Assembly (NCBI GenBank): GCA_949284545.1
Contig: CASDVX010000012.1
Coordinates: 1 to 46,068, forward strand
DNA from: an uncultured Eubacteriales bacterium
GTDB taxonomy: Bacteria > Bacillota > Clostridia > Oscillospirales > CAJFTT01
DNA length: 46,068 nucleotides
Reading direction: 5' to 3'
In this document: piece by piece, positions 32,522-40,392 of the stretch
Layout of the letters: the number at the start of each line of letters is the position of its first letter
How positions within the stretch are numbered: position 1 is the stretch's first letter
The notes under the pieces: generated by a model
Told to the model about the DNA's origin: nothing
What the model saw: only the letters and a program-made list of their open reading frames with translations
Databases searched by the model: none
Translations under genes and position numbers: made by a program

Positions 32522-34111
32522 TTATTTCCTTGCCGCCGCAAACGCCTGTTCAAATTCCTTGGCAAAGACTTTCTGCTGGGGTACACCGGGAATGATTTTA
32601 TACGTACGCTTAATACTTCCGTCCTCATTCTCGATACAGTCGCAAATGAAGTTCACCGCTCTGCCATTGATGCCTTCGGCCGCGAGATTCGCATTAAACG
32701 TATCCGTAGTGCTCGCATACTCAAACAGGTGCGACACGAATATAACGCGGCAACCCAAAACCGCAAACGCTTTGGTGATATCCACGGCGATGACGGAACC
32801 TTCCTTTGTCGTCGTGGTGGCAAATGAGTCGTTGAGCAGTACCAGCGAATCCCCCGTGATAACCTCAAACGCTTCACGCAGACGTGCAAGTTCTTCCGCA
32901 AGTTTGCCGTACTTCATATCCTTGTCTTCCTCTTCGGGGAAGTGCGTGTAGACAATGTCGGATATGGACGAGTGGAAGCTCTCCGCCGGGACCGGGGCGC
33001 CGCACTGCATGAGCACCTGAGCAATACCCGCCGCACGCAGGAAGGTAGTTTTTCCTCCCTGGTTGGGGCCGGTGATTATCAGCATATCTCCCTCGTTCAT
33101 CACAAGGTCGTTGAACACGACATCATCCTCGGTCATACGCTCCTTCGGCTTGTTGAGAGCGAATACCATCGACATATCATAAAGTCCCTTGGCGGTCATT
33201 ATGCGCTTATCTTCAGATACCGTGGGCATACATACAGGCATACCCAGCTCGGTTATCTTTTCGATTATTTTGACCATACCCATGTAGAAGGATACTTCCG
33301 TGCGCAGATCACCGAAGAAACGGGAAATTCCTGCGGACATGGCTGCAAGGATGCTCTTTATATGGAGAAGCACTTCTTTTTTGATATTTTCAAGGTCATT
33401 GGTAATACCGTCGGGTATATTCTTTATGAGGATAAAGTCGTTGGCATCGCCCTTGTCTTTGGAAAACAGCTTGGAAAAAAGGCCTTCGGGCATTATCTGC
33501 TTCTCGGATATGTCGCACAGGGTGGCGACAGACGCCTTGAGGCCCGACCCGAATTCTACCCACACCTTCAGCGCTTTGCTGTTGTAGAGCGAATCCGCAA
33601 TGCCGTTCACTGTCTCGCGCAGCTCCTTGTATTCTCCGCTGTCCACATAGGCTATCACTTTTTCGGTGAGTGATATCAGGCCCTCAGACTCGAAAGTGTT
33701 GCGGTTGCTTCTGAGCTGCTCGCAAAGTTCGTTGAGAAGGTCAAAATACTGATTGGTAACGTTTACCGCTTCCTTGACCTGCTCAAACACGTTAATCTTG
33801 CTCTGCGTGCCAACGCCTCTGCGTGACGTATCGATGTTGGTGGTCTTATTGACGGTGCGGAAAATTTCCTCCACAAATGTGTCCTTCAGACGCTCAAAGT
33901 CCTTATATACTCCCTGGCGATAATATATCGTTCTGGAATCCAGAGCGGGAGTAGTGATGTAACGCGCCACTGTGTCACGGATATAGCCCTGCCTCGTGAT
34001 CCTGTCCATTATTCTGTCCAGATTAAGGTCACGCACAAGCGTCTGAGAAAACGGCATCGGGTTCACGTTGGCCTCGACGCCCGCCGGATTCATGAGATTC
34101 GGTTCAAACAT
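32522..34111 (-). CDS. MutS-like ATPase, second of a tandem pair
   Basis: 529 residues. The C-terminal half is a MutS domain V ATPase with Walker A GPNQGGKTT (about residue 349), signature region, Walker B-like LVLLNDSFATTTT (about 427) and VIFVSHLFE. The N-terminal half (RDLNLDRIMDRITRQG) looks like the MutS lever/clamp helices; domains I and II for mismatch recognition and the connector are absent. In MutS the Walker B reads DE; here it is Asn-Asp. The ATG overlaps the TAA of the upstream paralogue (TAATG) and the Shine-Dalgarno sits in that gene's end, so the two proteins are produced together and probably pair. Function unknown: mismatch repair as such is unlikely. Confidence 0.88.
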   Translation of the reverse strand: MFEPNLMNPAGVEANVNPMPFSQTLVRDLNLDRIMDRITRQGYIRDTVARYITTPALDSRTIYYRQGVYKDFERLKDTFVEEIFRTVNKTTNIDTSRRGVGTQSKINVFEQVKEAVNVTNQYFDLLNELCEQLRSNRNTFESEGLISLTEKVIAYVDSGEYKELRETVNGIADSLYNSKALKVWVEFGSGLKASVATLCDISEKQIMPEGLFSKLFSKDKGDANDFILIKNIPDGITNDLENIKKEVLLHIKSILAAMSAGISRFFGDLRTEVSFYMGMVKIIEKITELGMPVCMPTVSEDKRIMTAKGLYDMSMVFALNKPKERMTEDDVVFNDLVMNEGDMLIITGPNQGGKTTFLRAAGIAQVLMQCGAPVPAESFHSSISDIVYTHFPEEEDKDMKYGKLAEELARLREAFEVITGDSLVLLNDSFATTTTKEGSVIAVDITKAFAVLGCRVIFVSHLFEYASTTDTFNANLAAEGINGRAVNFICDCIENEDGSIKRTYKIIPGVPQQKVFAKEFEQAFAAARK

Positions 34112-35745
34112 TATTTGCTCGCCTCCTTGACGGGAAGAATTTTTCTCTCTTGCAGAAGCTTCTGAATCTGTCCGTAGGTAACTCCGGTACGCTTGGCGAT
34201 ATCCATTGCGAACACGAGCCCGGTCGAAGTTTTACGGATTATCTTGTAGGTTCTGCGGCCGGATCCGTCTTCGGTTTCCACCGCTTCCGCCATGAAGCTT
34301 ACCACGCCTTCAAAGTTGGGATCCTCGTCAAGCTCCTGGCTGAGCTCGTAAAGGTGGGTGACAAACAGAACCTTACAGCCTATGTCGAGAAGTATCTTTA
34401 TGAGCTGCCTTCCCAGCTCCGCACCGTCCGCGCGGCGGGCAGATGCAAACGATTCATTGAAGATTATGAAGCTGTCCTTGGTAACGCCTCTGAGCATCTC
34501 AGCAATCCTGATGATCTCCTCGCTGAGACGACCCTTATTTCCTCCCACGTTCTCACGCTCCGGGAACTGTGAAAGCATCTTGTCCATGATCATGAACGAG
34601 GCTTCCCTTGCCGCCACAAGGCATCCCACCTGGGCAAGGACCTGGAAAAGTCCCACAGACCTTGCAAACGTGGTCTTACCTCCCTGGTTAGGACCTGTAA
34701 TAATGAGGACGCGTTCATCCTGCGTAATCTGGAAATCATTGCCTACGACTCTGGTGGAATTGCCTCCCTGCTCAAATACCTCTTGGGCAAGGCCCAGGTC
34801 ATACACGCCGAAAACCCGTTCTTCGTTGTTTTGGGAAATGCGGGGCACACAGAACACAAACCCGCGCTCTTCAAGCTGGCGTACAAAAGAAATATACGCC
34901 AGGTAAAACTCGAACTCGTACTCGGTTATCCCGTCTTCGGTGAACGGGTAATCCGCATATTTTACCCTGAAGTCGGCAAGTCTTGAAAAAACCTCGGGTT
35001 TCTGCTTCTTAAAGCAGTCTATAAGCTGCACCTCAAGCGCCGTGGTGGGAACGCTGTTGTAGATGGAGCAATTCGTCTTCTGCACGTTTCTGAAGAGTAT
35101 ATCAGCGTTTTTGACCAGCTTGCCGGTTATTGAATCGTCCACATTAAAGGTTCCGCGGACAATCCCCAGACTGCTCGGCCCGCTGTTGAGAGCCATAAAG
35201 AAGCTGCTCGCATCTTTAAGGTCAGCCTGGAGCTTCAGCGCGGTTTCGGACATTTCCTTGAATGAATCAGAACTGACCACGTCCTCAAAATGCTTGCGCA
35301 TCCTTATAAGTGCTCTGCTCTTGATGTCCAGATCCTTGGTAGAATCGTAAAAGAAATTCGCCGTGGATATGTACATACAGGCCGCCTCGAGCACACGCGC
35401 GGCGTCCTGCTCGGGATTCCTGTTCTCCAGCGACTTTGCATAGGTGTCTCTGATTTCAGGTATGGCCTTGCTGAACTCGGAAAGAATCTCAAAAAGCGCC
35501 GGAATCGTCCGAATATCCTGCATCACCTCAAGTCTGAAGGCAATAGGATCTGCGTCCCTAAGAGGATAGTAAAACAACCTCTCCAATTTGTCCTTGTCCT
35601 TCTTCGTACGGGCAAAGACGGCGTTAACGATCCTCTCCGCATTTAAGTCCCTTTTTATCGAACCCGAAAACTCCTGACCTACGCGCTCCTCCCATTCGGT
35701 GCGGTACTTGTCGTCAGGCCAGATAATGCTGAGATAGTCTGCCAT
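34111..35745 (-). CDS. MutS-like ATPase, first of a tandem pair
   Basis: 544 residues from the ATG at 35745 with GGAGGAAGG upstream; the frame is open 14 codons further but lacks a better site. The layout is the same as its neighbour: N-terminal IKRDLNAERIVNAVF, helical core, then the ATPase with GPNQGGKTT (about residue 360), Walker B-like FIIFNESFASARRADG (about 440) and VLFVTHLYEL. Both family members keep RDLN near the start and an Asn at the Walker B Asp, pointing to an old duplication rather than a recent one. No Smr domain is present, unlike MutS2. A consensus promoter is placed upstream, so the two genes form their own unit. Confidence 0.88.
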   Translation of the reverse strand: MADYLSIIWPDDKYRTEWEERVGQEFSGSIKRDLNAERIVNAVFARTKKDKDKLERLFYYPLRDADPIAFRLEVMQDIRTIPALFEILSEFSKAIPEIRDTYAKSLENRNPEQDAARVLEAACMYISTANFFYDSTKDLDIKSRALIRMRKHFEDVVSSDSFKEMSETALKLQADLKDASSFFMALNSGPSSLGIVRGTFNVDDSITGKLVKNADILFRNVQKTNCSIYNSVPTTALEVQLIDCFKKQKPEVFSRLADFRVKYADYPFTEDGITEYEFEFYLAYISFVRQLEERGFVFCVPRISQNNEERVFGVYDLGLAQEVFEQGGNSTRVVGNDFQITQDERVLIITGPNQGGKTTFARSVGLFQVLAQVGCLVAAREASFMIMDKMLSQFPERENVGGNKGRLSEEIIRIAEMLRGVTKDSFIIFNESFASARRADGAELGRQLIKILLDIGCKVLFVTHLYELSQELDEDPNFEGVVSFMAEAVETEDGSGRRTYKIIRKTSTGLVFAMDIAKRTGVTYGQIQKLLQERKILPVKEASK

Positions 35746-35777
35746 TAACCTTCCTCCTATCTGTTTTACATACATAG

Positions 35778-35806
35778 ATAATACCATTAAAAGCGCCTGT
35801 TTTCAA
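35778..35806 (-). promoter_or_regulatory. Promoter of the MutS-like pair
   Basis: Minus strand: TTGAAA (35801-35806), 17-base spacer, TATTAT (35778-35783). Confidence 0.75.
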
Positions 35807-35830
35807 GCAGTTACATTAAAAAACGCGTGC

Positions 35831-35850
35831 ATTTACACAATATTTACACA
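35831..35850. repeat. Direct repeat of ATTTACACA
   Basis: Two exact nine-base copies (35831-35839 and 35842-35850) separated by two bases and flanked by CGTGC on both sides, in the gap between the ywlG-like gene and the MutS-like promoter. It could bind a regulator; no function is visible. Confidence 0.5.
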
Positions 35851-35874
35851 CGTGCAGGACGACGATACTGTAAA

Positions 35875-36429
35875 TCACATCAAATCAGGGTCGTACTGCG
35901 CGCGACTCCCGCCCACGAATTTCGGTCTTGTTCTCGCACAAATCAGCACCGCTTCTCCAATTTTTTTTATGCTGAGTCTGACGGGCACCGCAACGCGCTT
36001 CAAATGCATCCCGATAAGCGTCCCTCCTATGTCCACGCCGCAGGACGCTTTTATCTCCTCCACCGCGCACGGGTGCAAAAAACCTTTGTACGCCGCGGTC
36101 GCAAACGAGCCTCCGGCTTTGGGCTGCGGCACCACGTTTACCGGGTCGTAGCCGTACTTTTCCGCTGCTTCCTTTTCTAAGATGACAGCCCTGTTCAGAT
36201 GCTCGCAGCATTGTGCCGCAAGATACAGCCCAGCCTCCTTTACCGGAGGATATACCGCATCAAAAATTGCCTGCGCAGTCTCAACGCTCGAATGGGTGCC
36301 GATCTTTTCCCCTATCACCTCGCTGCTGGAGCATCCTATAACAAATATTTCTCCCTTTTGAGGTTTAGCAATTTCGATCAGTTCCTTTACTGCGGCCGCC
36401 GCATCAACGGCAATCTTATCAATGTCCAT
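35875..36429 (-). CDS. YwlG/DUF436 family protein (TIGR01440)
   Basis: 184 residues from the ATG at 36429, with GGAAGAAGG upstream; the open frame runs further but runs through the neighbouring terminator. Family features: the early FVIGCSSSEVIGEKIG segment, LAAQCCEHLNRA, the GGSFATAAY segment, SCGVDIGGTLIGMHLK and a basic C-terminus. The function of this widespread Firmicutes family is not known. It is separated from the gene before it by a strong terminator, and its own promoter is not clear. Confidence 0.88.
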   Translation of the reverse strand: MDIDKIAVDAAAAVKELIEIAKPQKGEIFVIGCSSSEVIGEKIGTHSSVETAQAIFDAVYPPVKEAGLYLAAQCCEHLNRAVILEKEAAEKYGYDPVNVVPQPKAGGSFATAAYKGFLHPCAVEEIKASCGVDIGGTLIGMHLKRVAVPVRLSIKKIGEAVLICARTRPKFVGGSRAQYDPDLM

Positions 36430-36450
36430 CAATTCCAGCCTTCTTCCTAT

Positions 36451-36491
36451 GATAAAATAAGGCGCTCGGCCGGGCAAAGCCTCCGAGCGCC
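36451..36491 (-). terminator. Rho-independent terminator of the efp-CD1247 unit
   Basis: GGCGCTCGG (36461-36469) pairs with CCGAGCGCC (36483-36491); on the minus strand it is followed by TTATTTTATC. Confidence 0.85.
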
Positions 36492-36496
36492 GTCTT

Positions 36497-36895
36497 TTAT
36501 TCGTCTTCCGAATCCGTGCCGTCGCAGTTTTCGCAGTCAAACCCGCAGCCTATTTCCTGGATACGCGCCCCGCACTCAGGGCAAACGGCCTCACCGTCAA
36601 AAAGGTCATCCTCCTCAACGCATACCTTCGCCCCGCACTCCGGACAGGTAAGCTCGCACATATCGTCGTCGTACTCGCCGTACAGTTCGTCCTCAACATC
36701 GTCAAGCCTGTCGTGGAGCTCACAGCAGTCATCGTCTATCACTGCGACCTCATCCTCAAGGTCCGCCAATGAAAGAGCTATATCCTCGAGCACGTCCACA
36801 ACGGCTTTTATCACCTTGGTTTCCTTCCTGTCGGCATCCAGCTCAAGCCCATCCATCAGGCCCTTTATATACGCTACCTTTTCGCTTGGAGTCAT
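36497..36895 (-). CDS. CD1247 N-terminal domain protein with zinc ribbon
   Basis: 132 residues. The N-terminal half is a helical domain of the type named after C. difficile CD1247 (KVAYIKGLMDGLELD and an acidic heptad-like stretch that may form a coiled coil). The C-terminal half carries a zinc ribbon CPEC...CPEC with an acidic linker, and a further Cys-rich tail (CGFDCENC). It lies 32 bases after efp and is ended by a strong terminator. The role is unknown; a nucleic-acid or protein adapter is a guess from the zinc ribbon. Confidence 0.85.
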   Translation of the reverse strand: MTPSEKVAYIKGLMDGLELDADRKETKVIKAVVDVLEDIALSLADLEDEVAVIDDDCCELHDRLDDVEDELYGEYDDDMCELTCPECGAKVCVEEDDLFDGEAVCPECGARIQEIGCGFDCENCDGTDSEDE

Positions 36896-36927
36896 ACTGC
36901 ATCCCTCCGTTACTGTATATTACTGCA

Positions 36928-37485
36928 TCAAACGCGCTCGATATACTCGCCCGTGCGGGTATCGATCTTGATTACGTCGCCTTCGTTTATGAATATCGGA
37001 ACACGAATCTCGGCGCCTGTCTCCAGAGTGGCGGGTTTGGTCACGTTGGTGGCCGTATCGCCGCGAACGCCCGGCTCGGTGGAGGTCACTTCCAGCTCGA
37101 CAAATATCGGCGGCTCAACGCCGAACACGCTGTCCTTATAGGAAAGGACCTTGCACACCACGTTTTCCTTTACAAACTTGAAGTTGTCGCCGAGCACGCT
37201 CTTGCTGATGGGCACCAAATCAAACGTCTCGGTGTTCATGAAGAAGTACACGTCCCCGTCGTTGTAGCTGTACTCCATGTCTTCTCTCTTTATGTATGCG
37301 ATGGGGTATTTATCCGACGGGTTAAAGGTCTTTTCAACCACGGCACCAGTTATTACGTTCCTCAGCTTCGTTCTTACAAAAGCCGCGCCCTTTCCCGGCT
37401 TTACGTGCTGAAATTCTATAATCTGGACGACGGTACCGTCCATATCAAAAGTCACGCCGTTTCTGAAATCTCCTGCTGTTACCAT
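36928..37485 (-). CDS. efp: Elongation factor P
   Basis: 185-residue translation factor that relieves ribosome stalling at polyproline. The ATG at 37485 follows AAGGAGA. Motifs: the loop with [12 protein letters not shown], in which Lys32 is at the position usually modified (lysylation or 5-aminopentanolation depending on the lineage), FNPSDKYP, and the three beta-barrel domains in order. The open frame extends 38 codons upstream but no start fits better. It has its own promoter and is followed by the CD1247-type gene. Confidence 0.96.
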   Translation of the reverse strand: MVTAGDFRNGVTFDMDGTVVQIIEFQHVKPGKGAAFVRTKLRNVITGAVVEKTFNPSDKYPIAYIKREDMEYSYNDGDVYFFMNTETFDLVPISKSVLGDNFKFVKENVVCKVLSYKDSVFGVEPPIFVELEVTSTEPGVRGDTATNVTKPATLETGAEIRVPIFINEGDVIKIDTRTGEYIERV

Positions 37486-37522
37486 GTTTTCTTTCTCCTT
37501 CGCTGATTTAATACCTGCCTGA

Positions 37523-37551
37523 ATTGTACTATAATTTGCGGGTTTTGGCAA
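37523..37551 (-). promoter_or_regulatory. Promoter of efp
   Basis: Minus strand: TTGCCA (37546-37551), 17-base spacer, TACAAT (37523-37528). Confidence 0.7.
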
Positions 37552-37605
37552 TAGGTTTACGCAAAAAACCTGATATGTCGGATTAAAAGCTGCCGTCAAA
37601 ACACG

Positions 37606-38682
37606 TCAAAGAACCATAAGATCTTTCGGAACCCTGTTTAGCGCTGTCCCGCCGTTTTCTTCAACATATACTGTATCCTCTATTCTCACCCCAAATCTGC
37701 CTTCAAGGTATATCCCCGGTTCACACGTCACCACAACGCCCTTTTCAAGCGTCGCATCACTCGCGGGGGACAGATTCGGCCCTTCATGTATTTCGATTCC
37801 CACGCTGTGACCCAATCCGTGACCGAATCTGCCACCGTACCCGGCCTGACTGATGAGGTTTCTGGCGGCTTTGTCCACATCTTTGCAGGGTACCCCCGCA
37901 CGTATACGTGAAAGGCCTTCAAGTTGGGCGCGCAGAACGATGTCGTAGACCCTGCGCATATCGTCGCTCACGCTTCCTACCGCAACGGTCCTGGTCACGT
38001 CGGAAAGATATCCCTTGTACGATGCCCCGAAGTCCATGGTGATAAAATCGCCGTTTTTTACAGTCGTATCGCCGGGGACACCGTGAGGTTTCGACGAGTT
38101 TTTCCCCGCCACCACTATGGTATCAAAGGCGGGACCGTCGCCTCCGCAATCGCGCATGAGATACTCCAGTCTCGCAGCAAGCTGTCTCTCCGTCACGCCG
38201 GGCCTTACATCCTCCAGCAGTCTGGTAAATGCGCGGTCGCTTATTTCGCAGGCGTGCCGTATCAGCGATAACTCTTCTTCCGTTTTTACCGTCCTGAACT
38301 TTTTGAGTATCCTGTCAAGGGCTCCATCCGCCACAATGCCTATGCCCGAAAACTTTTCCCGCATGGCTGAATATGCCGAAACGGTGACGTGCTCGGCTTC
38401 TATATTGAGCTTGCTTATACCCAGCGAGGACAGGTTCTCCTTTATGATATCAAGGCGCTTCCCCTTTTCCTCATGCACGGAAAAGCACCTCACCCCCGTT
38501 CTGGCTGCTTCAATGTACCTTGAATCGGTAAAAAAGCAGAGTTCCCGACCGGTGATGATGCAAAATCCGCTGCTTGATCTGAAGCCTGTCAAATAAAATC
38601 GGTTGGCATCGGAAATAACGAGCGCTGCTTCGTCATTTCCCAGTTCTCTTTGCAGCAACCGTAAATTTTCCGGTAAAATCAT
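37606..38682 (-). CDS. Xaa-Pro aminopeptidase/dipeptidase family (M24B)
   Basis: 358-residue metallopeptidase that releases residues before proline. N-terminal creatinase-like domain, then the pita-bread catalytic domain with metal ligands in TMDFGASYKGYLSDVTRT (two Asp), FGHGLGHSVGIEIHE (His), VVTCEPGIY (Glu) and VRIEDTVYV (Glu). It starts at ATG, overlapping the last bases of the upstream endonuclease IV-like gene (ATGA), so the two are translated together. efp follows 120 bases further on, with its own promoter; the pairing of this peptidase with efp is common in Firmicutes. Confidence 0.93.
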   Translation of the reverse strand: MILPENLRLLQRELGNDEAALVISDANRFYLTGFRSSSGFCIITGRELCFFTDSRYIEAARTGVRCFSVHEEKGKRLDIIKENLSSLGISKLNIEAEHVTVSAYSAMREKFSGIGIVADGALDRILKKFRTVKTEEELSLIRHACEISDRAFTRLLEDVRPGVTERQLAARLEYLMRDCGGDGPAFDTIVVAGKNSSKPHGVPGDTTVKNGDFITMDFGASYKGYLSDVTRTVAVGSVSDDMRRVYDIVLRAQLEGLSRIRAGVPCKDVDKAARNLISQAGYGGRFGHGLGHSVGIEIHEGPNLSPASDATLEKGVVVTCEPGIYLEGRFGVRIEDTVYVEENGGTALNRVPKDLMVL

Positions 38683-39548
38683 TTTATCTTCAACTCCGTT
38701 TCAGCTTTCCGCAGCATGTTTTGCATGGCTACGGCATCCTCTCCCTGTGTTCCGGCGGATTCGCATATTATCACCGGTGAATAGTCTCTCGCTGCAATAG
38801 CCGCCGCAAACGGGCCGAAATCCGGTCCGAAAACATTATCCTCAAAGGTCAGGTGACGCACTTCCCCGCCGGATGAATATTCAATTTTGGAAAAATGAAC
38901 ATGAAACCGTTCCGCCCGGTATCTGCCCAGGGCGTTTTCCATTTCATCCAGTATGTGTTCAAAGTCTTCCCGGCTTTTTATTCCTCCGAGCGTGCGAGCG
39001 TTTAAGTGCCCGAAATCCACGCAGGGTATGAACCTTTCATCAATCCCGCACAGTTCAAGCACTTCCTCCAGGGTTCCGAGCTGATTAATTTTTCCCATGG
39101 TCTCCGGGCAAAGCACGACATCGTCCATTCCCCGGTCATCAAGCTCTCTGCGGGCTCGTGCCAGATTGGCCTTAGACCTCGCCAGCGCTTCGGCCCTGCC
39201 CGTTTTCCCGCAGCTTCCGGAATGGACCACCACCCTTGTGCCGCCCATGGCGCGGACCGCTTCGGCGCTTTGCACTATATACCTGATGTTGTTAGCCGCC
39301 TTGTCTGCATCGTCCGTTGACAGCGAAATGAAATACGGGGAATGAAGCGACATGACGATACCGTACTTCTCAGACTCCGCTTTAACGGCCGTAGCGGTCT
39401 CCGCCCCGATCGACACGCCTCTGCCGCATTGATATTCGTAAGCTCCCAGGCCGAGCCCGTACAGGTATTCCGGCATTTGCAGGGAATGCTTGAACCCTCT
39501 GTCGTAAAAATCCTGCGGATTGCCCGCCGTTCCGAATACAGCCCCCAT
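38679..39548 (-). CDS. Endonuclease IV-like TIM-barrel protein
   Basis: 289 residues with the AP endonuclease 2 fold. Of the nine zinc ligands of E. coli Nfo, eight are at matching positions: His69, His109, Glu149, Asp178, His181, His216, His232 and Glu263. The Asp of the DRH motif (Asp229 in E. coli) is Val230 here (VRH). The other usual segments are present (SLHSPYF, VVHSG, CPETMGK, CVDFGHLNAR, HVHFSK). It may still be a DNA-repair AP endonuclease with a changed metal site, or a related enzyme. It lies between the HAD phosphatase and the peptidase, with overlapping or near-overlapping ends on both sides. Confidence 0.85.
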   Translation of the reverse strand: MGAVFGTAGNPQDFYDRGFKHSLQMPEYLYGLGLGAYEYQCGRGVSIGAETATAVKAESEKYGIVMSLHSPYFISLSTDDADKAANNIRYIVQSAEAVRAMGGTRVVVHSGSCGKTGRAEALARSKANLARARRELDDRGMDDVVLCPETMGKINQLGTLEEVLELCGIDERFIPCVDFGHLNARTLGGIKSREDFEHILDEMENALGRYRAERFHVHFSKIEYSSGGEVRHLTFEDNVFGPDFGPFAAAIAARDYSPVIICESAGTQGEDAVAMQNMLRKAETELKIK

Positions 39549-39555
39549 TGCATGT

Positions 39556-40044
39556 TCATCCCTCTCCGAAATATTTTTTCATGAGGCGCCTTTCAAAAAG
39601 GCGTTTTAACTTTATAAATGCCGTTTGGTCCTCAGCAAACGGCTTTGTGAGCACAGTAACGCAACCGGCGTTTTTACCTCCCCAAATATCCGTGAAAAGC
39701 TGGTCTCCCACCGCTGCGCAGCGGTTGACGGGAACTCCGGCTTTCTCCGCCGCTTCACGGTAGCCCCTTTTGAGCGGTTTCCCGCCGTGCGCGACAAAGG
39801 GAAGCCCCACGCTTTCAGCAAAATCCGATATTCTTTCCGCTCTGTTATTCGATAAAAGCACCATTTTTACGCCGCTACTCTTCATAATGTCTATCCATTT
39901 TTTTATTTCGGCGGGAATATCTCTTTTGTCCGGCACCGCCAAAGTATTGTCAATATCCAATATCAGGGCGCGTACTCCCGCTGCCGATATGAAATCCCCG
40001 TCTATGTCGGCTACGGTATTAAACACATAATCCGGTTTTAACAT
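39556..40044 (-). CDS. YqeG family HAD IIIA-type phosphatase
   Basis: 162 residues from the ATG at 40044 (GGAGGG six bases upstream). HAD motif I is LILDIDNTLA (about residue 31), motif II LLSNN (about 67), the Lys motif KPLKRGY (about 90) and motif IV GDQLFTDIWGG (about 111). The YqeG family is thought to be a phosphatase in Firmicutes; phosphatidylglycerophosphatase activity has been proposed for relatives. It has no clear promoter of its own and comes after the rpsU terminator, so read-through from rpsU or a weak promoter must drive it. The endonuclease IV-like gene starts eight bases before its end. Confidence 0.92.
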   Translation of the reverse strand: MLKPDYVFNTVADIDGDFISAAGVRALILDIDNTLAVPDKRDIPAEIKKWIDIMKSSGVKMVLLSNNRAERISDFAESVGLPFVAHGGKPLKRGYREAAEKAGVPVNRCAAVGDQLFTDIWGGKNAGCVTVLTKPFAEDQTAFIKLKRLFERRLMKKYFGEG

Positions 40045-40080
40045 GCGATCCCTCCTGAATCCTTGGGGCGGACAGGTACG

Positions 40081-40106
40081 AAAAAAGGCGGTCAAGCGAC
40101 CGCCTT
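40081..40106 (-). terminator. Rho-independent terminator of rpsU
   Basis: A perfect nine-base stem (40085-40093 with 40098-40106), four-base loop, and TTTTTT on the minus strand. Confidence 0.92.
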
Positions 40107-40116
40107 AATATCTGCA

Positions 40117-40293
40117 TTATTTGAATTTACGCTTCCTTGCGGCCTCAGACTTTTTCTTCCTGCGCACGGAGGGTTTCTCATAATGCTCTCTCTTGCGTGT
40201 CTCGGCCATGATTCCCGCCTTGGAACACTGACGCTTGAATCTCCTCAAGGCACTGTCGAGAGTCTCGTTATCTTTCAAACGCACTTCGCTCAC
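40117..40293 (-). CDS. rpsU: 30S ribosomal protein S21
   Basis: 58 codons, GTG start, GGAGGG six bases upstream. The protein begins [20 protein letters not shown], continues with [20 protein letters not shown] and ends with the basic tail [15 protein letters not shown], the usual S21 pattern. It is a small-subunit protein near the 3' end of 16S rRNA that aids initiation. The gene has a consensus promoter upstream and a perfect terminator straight after, so it is its own transcript. Confidence 0.97.
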   Translation of the reverse strand: MSEVRLKDNETLDSALRRFKRQCSKAGIMAETRKREHYEKPSVRRKKKSEAARKRKFK

Positions 40294-40338
40294 CTATATC
40301 CCTCCCTCCGAGTAAGCACGGCGCGATGCCGCACGTGT

Positions 40339-40368
40339 ATTATATAACATCACGCTCCCGCATGTCAA
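40339..40368 (-). promoter_or_regulatory. Promoter of rpsU
   Basis: Minus strand: TTGACA (40363-40368), 18-base spacer, TATAAT (40339-40344). Confidence 0.85.
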
Positions 40369-40392
40369 TAGCAAAAATAACAAATTGCCAAG

